The notes beneath the pieces were generated by a model. The model was not told the origin of the DNA. It saw only the letters and a program-made list of their open reading frames with translations, and did not search any database. Source: B4-G1 sp964393895 (GTDB lineage Bacteria > Chloroflexota > Anaerolineae > B4-G1). From it: DNA of 64,000 nt. Shown here in pieces: positions 33,911-41,937 of this stretch. The translations under genes were made by a program, and so were the position numbers. The first letter of the stretch is position 1. Each line of letters begins with the position of its first letter. The stretch spans positions 1 to 64,000 of the forward strand of contig CAYMWP010000002.1 of the NCBI GenBank assembly GCA_964393895.1. The letters are read 5' to 3'.

Positions 33911-34905
33911 CAATCTCGTTCCTCTCTTTCCTGAAGCCAGTCCAGCGTGCGCCGTAATCCCTCGTCATAGTCCACTCGCGGCCGGTACCCCAACTCTCGG
34001 CTCGCCCGCGCGTGACTAAAGCCCCGGTCTACCGTCAGTGTGGCGACCTTGTCGCGGGTGATGAAAGGCTCTTTTCCGTTCGGAACTAGGCCAACCCGAG
34101 AACCAGCCTCGTAGAGCATCTCCATCCCCCACCCTGCCAACCGGGCGAAGGATGCCGGAACACAGATACGCGGTGCGCCCACTTCTACGAGTTTGCATAT
34201 TTTGTCAACCAGCGCCCGCACTTGGATCGGCGCCGTCCCGGAGAGGATATATGCTCTCCCCGCCGCGCCTCGTACCAGAGCAGTATACATCCCGATCACC
34301 AGATCGTCAATGTAGACCAAATCCACGTGATTGCGCCCGTTCCCCACCCAGACGGGTTGCCCCTGCGCCAGGAGTGTGATGAGGCGCGTCACGAAACCCT
34401 CTCCATCTCCCGGCCCGTAGGTGATGACCGGGCGCACCACTACCGCCCGCGCCTCGAGCGCCATTCGCTCCGCCTGCGCTTTGGTGCAATGATAGAAAAC
34501 TTGGCTCGTCGGTCTGGAGAAAGACAGCGTCTCATCGGCCTGCAGGTTGCCCGGATAGCGCGCCACACCCACCGAGCTGCAATAGACGAAGCGGTCCACG
34601 CCCGCCTCAGCGGCAGCCTCCAGCAAGCGCCGGGTCCCTGCGACGTTGACCTCTCGATAAACGGACTCTGGTGTGCCCCACACGTCGCGCACGGCAGCCA
34701 GGTGAAAGACAGCTTCCACTCCTTGCGCGGCTGCTCGCACTGTTAGAGCGTCGGTGATGTCGCCCAGTACCAGTTCCACCCCGGCCTCAGTCAGCGCCGG
34801 ACTCTCACGGCGCACCAACGCCCGCACGGAGTGGCCCTGCATCGTCAAATAGCGGGCCAGATGCCCGCCGATAAAGCCAGTCGCTCCAGTGACCAGCACC
34901 TTCAT
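33910..34905 (-). CDS. NAD(P)-dependent sugar epimerase/dehydratase (extended SDR)
   Basis: A 331-residue extended short-chain dehydrogenase/reductase. The Rossmann motif is TGATGFIGGHLARYL, the NNAG-like strand is FHLAAVRD, and the catalytic Tyr-Lys is in VFYHCTKAQ (YxxxK). It resembles the hopanoid-associated epimerase and dihydroflavonol-reductase-like subgroup, so the substrate is probably a nucleotide-sugar or a lipid-linked ketone. The ATG at 34905 overlaps the radical SAM stop by 4 bases. An in-frame start 30 bases upstream is unlikely because it lies inside that gene and precedes the Rossmann start by 10 residues. Confidence 0.85.
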   Translation of the reverse strand: MKVLVTGATGFIGGHLARYLTMQGHSVRALVRRESPALTEAGVELVLGDITDALTVRAAAQGVEAVFHLAAVRDVWGTPESVYREVNVAGTRRLLEAAAEAGVDRFVYCSSVGVARYPGNLQADETLSFSRPTSQVFYHCTKAQAERMALEARAVVVRPVITYGPGDGEGFVTRLITLLAQGQPVWVGNGRNHVDLVYIDDLVIGMYTALVRGAAGRAYILSGTAPIQVRALVDKICKLVEVGAPRICVPASFARLAGWGMEMLYEAGSRVGLVPNGKEPFITRDKVATLTVDRGFSHARASRELGYRPRVDYDEGLRRTLDWLQEREERD

Positions 34906-36014
34906 TGCTGACCACTTCCCCGGACCAAGTCCCACATCACACCGGCGAGCGAAGATGGGTGCAGCAGGAGGTTGGTGTAGGCAGCATTGGCCAGTGGACA
35001 GTCACACCGGCCCGCCCGCACCTCCTCGCGCAAATCCTGCGCCCGCTCCCCCCACCAGACCCGCCGGAAGTCGTAGCCAGCCTCCCGGAGATTGCCCACC
35101 GGTTCGGCCTGTACACAACAGAACCAGACGTCACCCTCCGGCGAGATTTGGGCCGAGGCCCAGCCAGCGTAGCAAGGAATGATCTGCCGCCGCTCCCGCA
35201 GCCACCGCTGCACCAAGCGGTAGTAGCGGCGGCGAAAGGCCCGCGTCACCCTGCCCAGACCATAAGACGGATGGGACATCCGCGCCATCACCTGCTCAAT
35301 GGTTCTCCCATAAGCGTCGGCGGGGGGAGTGATGCCCGCCCCCAGTGTGCCCAGTTCCACCCGCTCCTCTGCAATCTCGGTGATGTAGGAATCAGGAGCC
35401 AATTCTTCTTGCACGCGGGTATAGAGAGCGGGTACTGTTTCCACGTTGAAGCGGGAGACTACGGTGTGAACCCCCAGAGTCAGGTTGGGAGCCTGCAACT
35501 CCCGCAGCCGCCGGTAGGTTTCCATCGCCCGCTCAAAGTTGCCGGGCACGCCTCGGATGCGGTCGTGATCCTCTCCCCAGCCGTCCAGCGAAAGGTTGAC
35601 CACGATGCCAACCTGAGGGCAGGCCGCCGTGACATCACCGACGGCGCGGGCGATCCGCTGCGGCAGCAGCCCGTTGGTAGGGATATTGATGATGGATGGA
35701 CGGCAGTGCTCACAGGCCAGGCGGATGATCTCGGCGGCGTCTTCCCTTATGAGAGGCTCCCCCCCACTGACGGTTATCCAATAGGGAGCGTGGCCCAACG
35801 AGTGCAGTACGCGAGCCCACTCATCCACCGCCAATTCCTCTGACTCTGGCCCTGCGACAAGCTCAGGGCGACGCCACACATTGCAGGTAGCGCAACGGGA
35901 GTTACAGCGGTAGGTCAGGCTGAGCGTCAGGCTCATCGGCAAAGGACGGGGCCAACCCCAGCGGCGAGAAGCCACATAGGCCGGAAGCCGCCAGGCCAGG
36001 TCAAGCACCCGCAT
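34902..36014 (-). CDS. Radical SAM/SPASM-type enzyme
   Basis: A 370-residue radical SAM protein. The 4Fe-4S motif is Cys37-Cys41-Cys44 in TYRCNSRCATC, followed by the SAM-binding VSGGEPL. C-terminal cysteines (PCYAG, VWFCCVQAEPVGNL, CDCPLAN) form a SPASM-like auxiliary cluster region. Members act on peptides, sugars or lipids; WFCCV...VGNL is usual in SPASM proteins of polysaccharide loci. The start at 36014 is chosen because upstream in-frame residues lack family character and lie in the methyltransferase gene. It overlaps that gene by 14 bases. A short palindrome (35849-35869) is embedded in the coding sequence between the cluster motif and the SAM motif. Confidence 0.85.
   Translation of the reverse strand: MRVLDLAWRLPAYVASRRWGWPRPLPMSLTLSLTYRCNSRCATCNVWRRPELVAGPESEELAVDEWARVLHSLGHAPYWITVSGGEPLIREDAAEIIRLACEHCRPSIINIPTNGLLPQRIARAVGDVTAACPQVGIVVNLSLDGWGEDHDRIRGVPGNFERAMETYRRLRELQAPNLTLGVHTVVSRFNVETVPALYTRVQEELAPDSYITEIAEERVELGTLGAGITPPADAYGRTIEQVMARMSHPSYGLGRVTRAFRRRYYRLVQRWLRERRQIIPCYAGWASAQISPEGDVWFCCVQAEPVGNLREAGYDFRRVWWGERAQDLREEVRAGRCDCPLANAAYTNLLLHPSSLAGVMWDLVRGSGQQ
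35849..35869. repeat. Short palindromic repeat inside the radical SAM gene
   Basis: Arms GCCCTG (35849-35854) and CAGGGC (35864-35869) around GAGCTTGTCG on the minus strand; the whole reads CCCTGAGCTTGTCGCAGGG. It is the same palindrome class as the one in the GT1 gene and encodes RRPELVAGP in a loop of the enzyme. Confidence 0.6.
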
Positions 36015-36924
36015 CCCTCTTCTCCGCCAGCACCGCAAAGTGATGGGCAAACACCATCTGAAGCATGGAGGGCCAGGTTCGCTCCATCCAGCCCAGACGG
36101 TGCATCCGTTGGTGGAGGTCGGCGTGGGCAACCGGATCAAAGTAAGGCAGGCCCTCTGGCTCCCAACGATATCCCCCGTCTTGCCGGGCACGGGAGAACG
36201 ATCTTCCCATCCCGGGGATCATCGCCTTGAGCCACGCCACCGGATCTATAATGTCCGGCCACCAGGGCACGTCCAGCCAGCGTATCTCCAATACCCGCAG
36301 CCCGGCCTGTTTCAAGAGCGTCCGCACCGTGCCCGGGTCCATCACCGTCGTGTCGCCGTAGGGCCAGGGCAAGCCAGTGCGGGCGTGGAAGAGCCTGCGG
36401 GCCGGGAAGCCATAGTTGCGCCGGTTGGGCACCACCAGGGCCACGTAGCGTCGGGAAAGGCGCACCATCTCCGCCAGCAGCGCCTGCGGGTCCAAGAACG
36501 AAAGCCGGTTAAAGTTCCACACCAGGTCAAAGCAGTGATCAGGGAATGGCAGGGGGAAGCCATCCACGCAGACGAAATCCACCTGGGCCAGGCAGCTCTG
36601 GGCAGTCCACGTCCGTTTGGCCAGAGCTATCTCCGCCGTTCCGCCGAGAGCCACAGTCACCTCACAACCTCGCTGCGCCAGGGGGATACTGTGAATGCCG
36701 GGTATGCCCGCCACACCATCGCCCGGCCCCTCCAGCACCGTGTGGATAACACAATGTTCCGCTACATACTCCAGCCACCTGTAGATAGCGAATCGCTCAA
36801 AGGTCGTGCCCAAGCCACGGTCAGCCTCTTGCGCCATCGCTCTCCCGGCACCGTCAACGCCAGGACTCGTAGGAATTCTCAAATTCGTCATCCTCGTTGC
36901 CACTTGAACCTGGATTCTATTCAT
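36001..36924 (-). CDS. Class I SAM-dependent methyltransferase
   Basis: A 307-residue protein that begins the long minus-strand operon. It carries a Rossmann methyltransferase core in which the glycine motif is relaxed (GIHSIPLAQRGCEVTVALGGTAE). The downstream strand is VDFVCVDGFPLPFPDHCFDLVWNF, typical of Methyltransf_11. The C-terminal half (about 180-307) is longer than in small methyltransferases. The relaxed SAM loop leaves open that the enzyme is weak or altered. The start codon lies in the loop of an inverted repeat that also carries the -10 box of the divergent promoter. Confidence 0.72.
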   Translation of the reverse strand: MNRIQVQVATRMTNLRIPTSPGVDGAGRAMAQEADRGLGTTFERFAIYRWLEYVAEHCVIHTVLEGPGDGVAGIPGIHSIPLAQRGCEVTVALGGTAEIALAKRTWTAQSCLAQVDFVCVDGFPLPFPDHCFDLVWNFNRLSFLDPQALLAEMVRLSRRYVALVVPNRRNYGFPARRLFHARTGLPWPYGDTTVMDPGTVRTLLKQAGLRVLEIRWLDVPWWPDIIDPVAWLKAMIPGMGRSFSRARQDGGYRWEPEGLPYFDPVAHADLHQRMHRLGWMERTWPSMLQMVFAHHFAVLAEKRDAGA

Positions 36925-36932
36925 GGTAGAAT
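36904..36932 (+). promoter_or_regulatory. Sigma-70 type promoter of the acyl carrier protein operon, overlapping the divergent methyltransferase start
   Basis: TTGAAC (36904-36909), 17-base spacer, TAGAAT (36927-36932). The -35 box lies within the first codons of the minus-strand methyltransferase. GATTCT (36913-36918) and AGAATC (36928-36933) form an inverted repeat around its ATG. Transcripts would have a leader of about 160 bases before the ACP gene. Confidence 0.55.
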
Positions 36933-37099
36933 CTGATCGTCAGAGTCAGGTAACGAATATACTGGAAATCAGCTAAAGATGGGCGACAGATCGCTGTCCC
37001 AAGTCGTTCTGGCTCCACCTCTAGCCCCTTTTTATGATTCTCATCACCTCAAACCAACTCCAAGTCCATAAAATGAGAGAATACGGAGGTCGCATACAT

Positions 37100-37384
37100 A
37101 TGCCTATAGAAACTGCTATCCGAATTTTTATTCTGGAGAACTTTCTCTTCACCGATGACGGCAGCCAGCTACAGAACGACGCCTCTTTTCTGGAAGAGGG
37201 AGTCGTGGACTCTACCGGAGTGCTGGAACTGGTGATGTTCGTCGAGGAGACTTTTGGTGTCACAGTGGAGGACGAGGAAATCCTGCCGGAGAACTTTGAC
37301 TCTGTGACACAGTTGGCACGCTATGTGCGGTCCAAGACAGGGGAGGCAATACCCGATGCTGGTGAACGACTTTCTACAGCATAG
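37100..37384 (+). CDS. Acyl carrier protein
   Basis: A 94-residue acidic four-helix carrier protein. The phosphopantetheine attachment site is Ser38 in VVDSTGVLEL, where the usual DSL is DST. The following helix VMFVEETFGVTVEDEEI is typical. It would hold an acyl or aminoacyl group as a thioester, loaded by the AMP-forming ligase encoded next. GGAGGT lies 9 bases before the ATG at 37100; in-frame ATGs upstream (37034, 37073) lack such a site. The end overlaps the ligase gene by 29 bases, so the two are translationally linked. Confidence 0.9.
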   Translation: MPIETAIRIFILENFLFTDDGSQLQNDASFLEEGVVDSTGVLELVMFVEETFGVTVEDEEILPENFDSVTQLARYVRSKTGEAIPDAGERLSTA

Positions 37385-38912
37385 CGCGGAACGATCCCCA
37401 GACAAGATAGCCCTGATCTGCGACGGCCAACGACTGACATACGCCCATCTCGAGGAGCAAACCAACCGATTGGCGCACGGGTTGCTGGAACTGGGGATAC
37501 GGCGCGGAGACCGGGTGGCGATATGGCTGCCCAACTCGGTGGAGACCGTAGTCGCCATCTTTGCCATTCTCAAAGCTGGCGCCACTTTCACCGTCGTCAA
37601 CCCCACCACCAAGGCGAGCAAGCTGGCCTTCATCCTGAACAACTGCGCCGCCCGCGGACTGTTCGCCCCGGGACGGCTCGGCGAACAGGCGGCGCAACTC
37701 TTCGACACGGTTCCATCCCTGAGCTTGGCCGTTCTATGCGGAAAGTCCCCCCCACACTCACACGCCCACACAATTCCTTTCCCTCAACTACTAGACACTA
37801 ACTCTCCCACCCGCCCCCCCTGCCCCACCATTGACGTGGATCTGGCCTGCCTGATCTATACCTCCGGCAGCACCGGCGATCCCAAGGGGGTGATGTCCAC
37901 CCACGCCAACATGGCTTTCGCCGCCTCCTCCATCATCCAGTATCTGGAAAACGTGCCGGACGATATAGTCATCAACGTTCTCCCTCTTTCCTTCGACTAT
38001 GGTCTATACCAGTTGATGATGGTCTTCAAGTTCGGCGGCACCCTAGTGCTGGAACGATCCTTCACCTACCCGGCAGCGGTGCTAAAGCGCATTGAGCAGG
38101 AGCGCGTGACCGGCCTGCCCGGCGTGCCGACACTTTTCGCCGTGCTGCTCCAAATGGACCTGACCAAGTTCGATCTCTCATCCCTGCGCTACCTGACCAA
38201 CACCGCTGCCGCTCTGCCGGTGGAGCACATCCAGCGGCTGCGGGACGCCTTCCCCTGGGCGCGTCTGTACTCGATGTACGGGCTCACCGAGTGCAAGCGC
38301 ACCCTGTACCTGCCGCCAGAAGAGTTGGACCGCCGGCCTGGATCAGTCGGCATCGCCATCCCCGGCACCGAGGTCTGGATCGAGGACGACGATGGCAACA
38401 AGCTGGGACCAGGGAAGGTGGGCGAATTGATAGTCCGTGGCTCTCACGTGATGCAGGGGTACTGGAACAACCCGGAGGCAACCGCCAGGTGGTACCGGCC
38501 CGGTCGCTACCCGGCGGAACGTCTCCTGTGCACAGGCGACCTGTTCAAGATGGACGAGGAGGGATTCCTCTACTTTGTATCCCGCAAGGACGATATCATC
38601 AAGAGCCGCGGCGAGAAGATCGCCCCCAAAGAGGTAGAGAGCGTGCTCTACCAGTTGCCGGGGATAGTGGAGGCCGCCGTCATCGGTGTGCCGGATGAAC
38701 TGCTGGGCCAGGCAGTCAAGGCCTTTGTCGTCTGCGGGGAGGGTCATCATCTCACTGAGAAAGAGGTGCTGCGTCACTGCGCCCAACACCTGGAAGACTT
38801 TATGATGCCCAAGCAGGTCGAGTTCCGCGACTCGCTGCCCAAGACGTCATCGGGGAAGATACGGTCGGCAGCCCTCAAGACCTCGGAAGTCTCGGAGACT
38901 TCCGAGGTCTAG
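37356..38912 (+). CDS. AMP-forming acyl-CoA/acyl-ACP ligase
   Basis: A 518-residue ANL-superfamily adenylating enzyme that activates a carboxylic acid with ATP and hands it to CoA or to the ACP next door. Core motifs: A3 YTSGSTGDPKGVMSTHANM, A5 YSMYGLTECK, A7 LLCTGDLFKMDEEGF, A8 SRKDDIIKSRGEKI and A10 LPKTSSGKIR with the catalytic lysine. It resembles the exosortase-A-associated ligase group found beside exopolysaccharide genes. GGGGAGG precedes the ATG. The last 11 residues (KTSEVSETSEV) are encoded by a 15-bp palindrome and look like an added tail beyond the normal end of the family. Confidence 0.9.
   Translation: MLVNDFLQHSAERSPDKIALICDGQRLTYAHLEEQTNRLAHGLLELGIRRGDRVAIWLPNSVETVVAIFAILKAGATFTVVNPTTKASKLAFILNNCAARGLFAPGRLGEQAAQLFDTVPSLSLAVLCGKSPPHSHAHTIPFPQLLDTNSPTRPPCPTIDVDLACLIYTSGSTGDPKGVMSTHANMAFAASSIIQYLENVPDDIVINVLPLSFDYGLYQLMMVFKFGGTLVLERSFTYPAAVLKRIEQERVTGLPGVPTLFAVLLQMDLTKFDLSSLRYLTNTAAALPVEHIQRLRDAFPWARLYSMYGLTECKRTLYLPPEELDRRPGSVGIAIPGTEVWIEDDDGNKLGPGKVGELIVRGSHVMQGYWNNPEATARWYRPGRYPAERLLCTGDLFKMDEEGFLYFVSRKDDIIKSRGEKIAPKEVESVLYQLPGIVEAAVIGVPDELLGQAVKAFVVCGEGHHLTEKEVLRHCAQHLEDFMMPKQVEFRDSLPKTSSGKIRSAALKTSEVSETSEV
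38878..38910. repeat. Perfect 15-bp palindrome at the ligase-asnB junction
   Basis: Arms 38878-38892 and 38896-38910 (arm AGACCTCGGAAGTCT) with a 3-base loop. The right arm runs into the TAG stop and is immediately followed by the AGGAG ribosome site (38911-38915) of the next gene. In RNA the hairpin could expose or hide that site, or mark an mRNA end. Confidence 0.85.
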
Positions 38913-38922
38913 GAGATTTGAT

Positions 38923-40908
38923 ATGTGCGGCATCATCGGCACACTGGATTGGAGCGGGGAGCATCCCCCTGACGTCGGTCTCCTGAAACGAATGTTGGGG
39001 ATGATCCGCCACCGTGGGCCCGACGAGTTCGGTCTCTACGTGGACCAGCGGGTGGGCATCGGCTGTGCCCGCCTCAGCATCGTGGACTTGAGCACAGGGC
39101 AGCAACCTATACCCAACGAGGATGAATCCCTGTGGATCGTCTTTAACGGCGAGATCTACAACCACCCAGAACTGCGCGTCGGCCTGGAGCGAAAGGGCCA
39201 CCGCTTTACCACCCGCTCAGATACCGAAGTCATCCTCCATCTCTACGAAGATATGGGGCCAGAGTGCCTCCAGCAACTCAACGGTCAGTTCGCCATCGCT
39301 ATTTGGGACACCCGGAAGAAGGAGCTGTTTCTGGCCCGCGACCGGGTGGGCATCCGCCCGCTGTTCTACACCTCGCTACCCCAGGGGCTGGTCTTTGGGT
39401 CAGAGATCAAAACATTGCTATTGGACCCGCGCGTGGAAGCCCGGCTCGACCGTCACGCCCTGGCGCAGGCGTTCACTTTCTGGGCGCCTCTTGCGCCGCG
39501 CACAACCTTCGAGGGCATTCTGGAGCTTCCACCGGGCCACTATATGCAGGTGCGCGCTGGCTCCCACACCATCTCTCGCTACTGGGGACTGACGTTTCCA
39601 CAGACGAGAGGCGAGGTACAGATTTCCGAACAAGAGGCCGCAGAACAGTTGCGAGACCTGCTCTCTGACGCCACACGGCTACGGCTGCGGGCGGACGTCA
39701 CAGTAGGAAGTTACCTCAGCGGCGGGATAGATTCCACCTACATCGCCGCCCTCATCCGGCAGCACACTCCAGAGGCTCTGTGCACGTTCTCCATCGCCTT
39801 TGAGGAGCGCGCCTTCGACGAGCGATCCTACCAAGAGATCGCCACCGCTTTCCTGTCCACCGACCATCGCCGCACCGAGTGCACCAACGACGCCGTCAGG
39901 CAGGTCTTCCCAGAGGTGGTCTGGCACGCCGAGGCCCCGCTCCTGCGCACCTCGCCCGCGCCAATGTACCTGCTCTCCCGGCTGGTCCACGATAACAACA
40001 TCAAAGTCGTTCTGACGGGGGAGGGGGCGGACGAATTCCTGGGCGGATACAACATCTTCAAGGAAGACAAGGTGCGCCGTTTTTGGGCTCGGCAGCCGGA
40101 ATCGGCCTGGCGGCCCTTGCTGCTACAGAGGCTCTACCCCTACGTAGCCGATCTCTCTAACGGTGGCAACTACCTGGCCGCCTTTTTCCGCCAGGGACTG
40201 ACAGAAACTGGCGGGCCAGGCTACTCCCATCGCATCCGTTGGCGCAACACCACGCGCCTGCAACGGTTGTTCTCCGGCGGGCTGCGGGAGTCTCTGGAAG
40301 GATATGACCCGGCGGAAGAGTTCCTGGCCTCACTGAACAGCGCTCTGTCTGGCTGGAGCTCCCTGGCTCAAGCCCAATACATCGAGGTCGCCACCTTCAT
40401 GTCGCCTTACCTCCTCTCCTCTCAGGGAGACCGGATGATGGCAGCCAACTCGGTGGAAGGGCGCTTCCCCTTCCTGGACCATCGGGTAGTAGAGTTTTGC
40501 AGCCGCCTCCCACCTAGCTTCAAGATACGGGGCTTGCAGGAGAAACATATCCTCAGAAAGAGCGCCCAGGGACTCTTGCCCCCCCAGATCTGGCAACGGC
40601 GCAAGCAGCCCTATCGCGCTCCTATCCACTCGGCCTTCTTTGCCCAGCCTGGCGTGCAGGAAACCCCACCCTACGTGGATGCACTACTTTCGGCAGAGGC
40701 AATTCAAGCCAGTGGCATCTTTAATCCCCAAGCAGTGGCCCGTCTGACGCGCAAATGTCAGACCAGTGCGCGGGTCAGCGAAGGAGATGACATGGCACTG
40801 GTGGGAGTCCTCTCCACCCAGCTACTCCATCACCTGTTCGTAGAGAACTTTGCGGCCCGACGCGCAGAAGCAGCTCACCCCGTCCGCATCTGCCGGGGGC
40901 AGGAGTAA
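38923..40908 (+). CDS. asnB: Asparagine synthetase-type glutamine amidotransferase
   Basis: A 661-residue class II glutamine amidotransferase. Mature Cys2 (MCGIIG) is the glutaminase nucleophile; RHRGPDE, FNGEIYN and RSDTEVI shape the glutamine site. The synthetase domain carries the PP-loop YLSGGIDSTYIAAL and GEGADEFLGGYN. In housekeeping form it amidates aspartate. Here, in an ACP-ligase-glycosyltransferase operon, it more likely amidates a sugar acid or supplies ammonia to the PP-loop protein that follows, as for exosortase-A-associated amidotransferases. AGGAG lies 7 bases before the ATG. The next gene begins 6 bases after its stop. Confidence 0.88.
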   Translation: MCGIIGTLDWSGEHPPDVGLLKRMLGMIRHRGPDEFGLYVDQRVGIGCARLSIVDLSTGQQPIPNEDESLWIVFNGEIYNHPELRVGLERKGHRFTTRSDTEVILHLYEDMGPECLQQLNGQFAIAIWDTRKKELFLARDRVGIRPLFYTSLPQGLVFGSEIKTLLLDPRVEARLDRHALAQAFTFWAPLAPRTTFEGILELPPGHYMQVRAGSHTISRYWGLTFPQTRGEVQISEQEAAEQLRDLLSDATRLRLRADVTVGSYLSGGIDSTYIAALIRQHTPEALCTFSIAFEERAFDERSYQEIATAFLSTDHRRTECTNDAVRQVFPEVVWHAEAPLLRTSPAPMYLLSRLVHDNNIKVVLTGEGADEFLGGYNIFKEDKVRRFWARQPESAWRPLLLQRLYPYVADLSNGGNYLAAFFRQGLTETGGPGYSHRIRWRNTTRLQRLFSGGLRESLEGYDPAEEFLASLNSALSGWSSLAQAQYIEVATFMSPYLLSSQGDRMMAANSVEGRFPFLDHRVVEFCSRLPPSFKIRGLQEKHILRKSAQGLLPPQIWQRRKQPYRAPIHSAFFAQPGVQETPPYVDALLSAEAIQASGIFNPQAVARLTRKCQTSARVSEGDDMALVGVLSTQLLHHLFVENFAARRAEAAHPVRICRGQE

Positions 40909-40914
40909 GGAATT

Positions 40915-41937
40915 GTGAAACGATGTAAACGCTGTATATTGCCCGAGACCTTCCCCGGTATCCAATTCGACGCAGAGGGAATCTGCCAATACTGTCGGCG
41001 GGCCCCGGCGACCGGGGCGCAGGCAGAAAGACGGGCCGACCAGAAAACCCGCCTGCGCGCACGATTCGAGGAACTGATCTCCCAGGTGCGCGACCGGTCA
41101 GGGCACCACTGCCTGATGAGCTGGAGCGGGGGAAAGGACAGTACCTATACCCTCTGGCTGCTCAAAGAGCAGTACGATCTGCGCGTCCTGGCCTTTACCT
41201 TCGACAATGGCTTCGTTTCCCCGGCGGCTTTGAAGAATATGGGAGTGGTCGCCGAAAACCTCAAGGTGGACCACGTCATCGTGAAACCCCGCTTCGACTT
41301 TCTGCGGGAGGTCTTTCTGGCCTCCACACAGCCAGGGATGTATCCGCCGCGAGCGCTGGAGCGGGCCAGCGGTATCTGCAACACCTGCATGGCCCTGGCA
41401 AAGGGAATCGGCCTGCGGATGGCGCTGGAAAAGGATATTCCCCTGCTGGTCTACGGCTGGTCGCCCGGGCAGATTCCACTGGCCTCCGCCATCTTTCGCA
41501 CCAACGCTCGGATGCTCCAGGCCATGGTCGAGACGGCAATGGCTCCTCTGGAGAAAGCGACCGACAGCCCAATCACCGCCTACTTTCCCGAGAAACGCCA
41601 TCTGGAAAACGTCCCAGAGTTTCCCTACAACGTCTCTCCCCTGGCCTTCCTGGACTATGACGAGGAGACCGCCGTGGAACGAATCCAGGCGCTGGGTTGG
41701 GTGCGTCCTCAAGATACCGATCCCAACTCGACCAACTGCCTGCTCAACAGCTTTGCCAACCTGACCCACCTGGAGCAAATGGGATACCACCCTTACGCGA
41801 TGGAACTGGCGGGCCTGGTGCGGGAGGGGTATATGAGCCGCGAGGAAGCCCTGGACCGGCTAGAGGTCGCAGCCGTGCCTGAAGTGGTAGCAGCGGTGGA
41901 GGCCAAACTGGGCATTCCGCATAGAGGATCAGAATGA
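40915..41937 (+). CDS. N-acetyl sugar amidotransferase-like PP-loop ATPase (WbpG/PseA family)
   Basis: A 340-residue PP-loop protein of the family that amidates N-acetylated sugars during surface glycan synthesis. N-terminal CKRC and CQYC form a zinc-binding knuckle. The ATP pyrophosphatase loop is SWSGGKDSTYTLWLL, and FDNGFVS, GICNTC and YGWSPGQI are family-typical. GTG start with AGGAG upstream. Family members elsewhere pair with HisH/HisF-like ammonia suppliers, absent here, so the AsnB protein encoded just before it may provide ammonia (inference). The end overlaps the next glycosyltransferase by 4 bases (ATGA). Confidence 0.85.
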   Translation: MKRCKRCILPETFPGIQFDAEGICQYCRRAPATGAQAERRADQKTRLRARFEELISQVRDRSGHHCLMSWSGGKDSTYTLWLLKEQYDLRVLAFTFDNGFVSPAALKNMGVVAENLKVDHVIVKPRFDFLREVFLASTQPGMYPPRALERASGICNTCMALAKGIGLRMALEKDIPLLVYGWSPGQIPLASAIFRTNARMLQAMVETAMAPLEKATDSPITAYFPEKRHLENVPEFPYNVSPLAFLDYDEETAVERIQALGWVRPQDTDPNSTNCLLNSFANLTHLEQMGYHPYAMELAGLVREGYMSREEALDRLEVAAVPEVVAAVEAKLGIPHRGSE

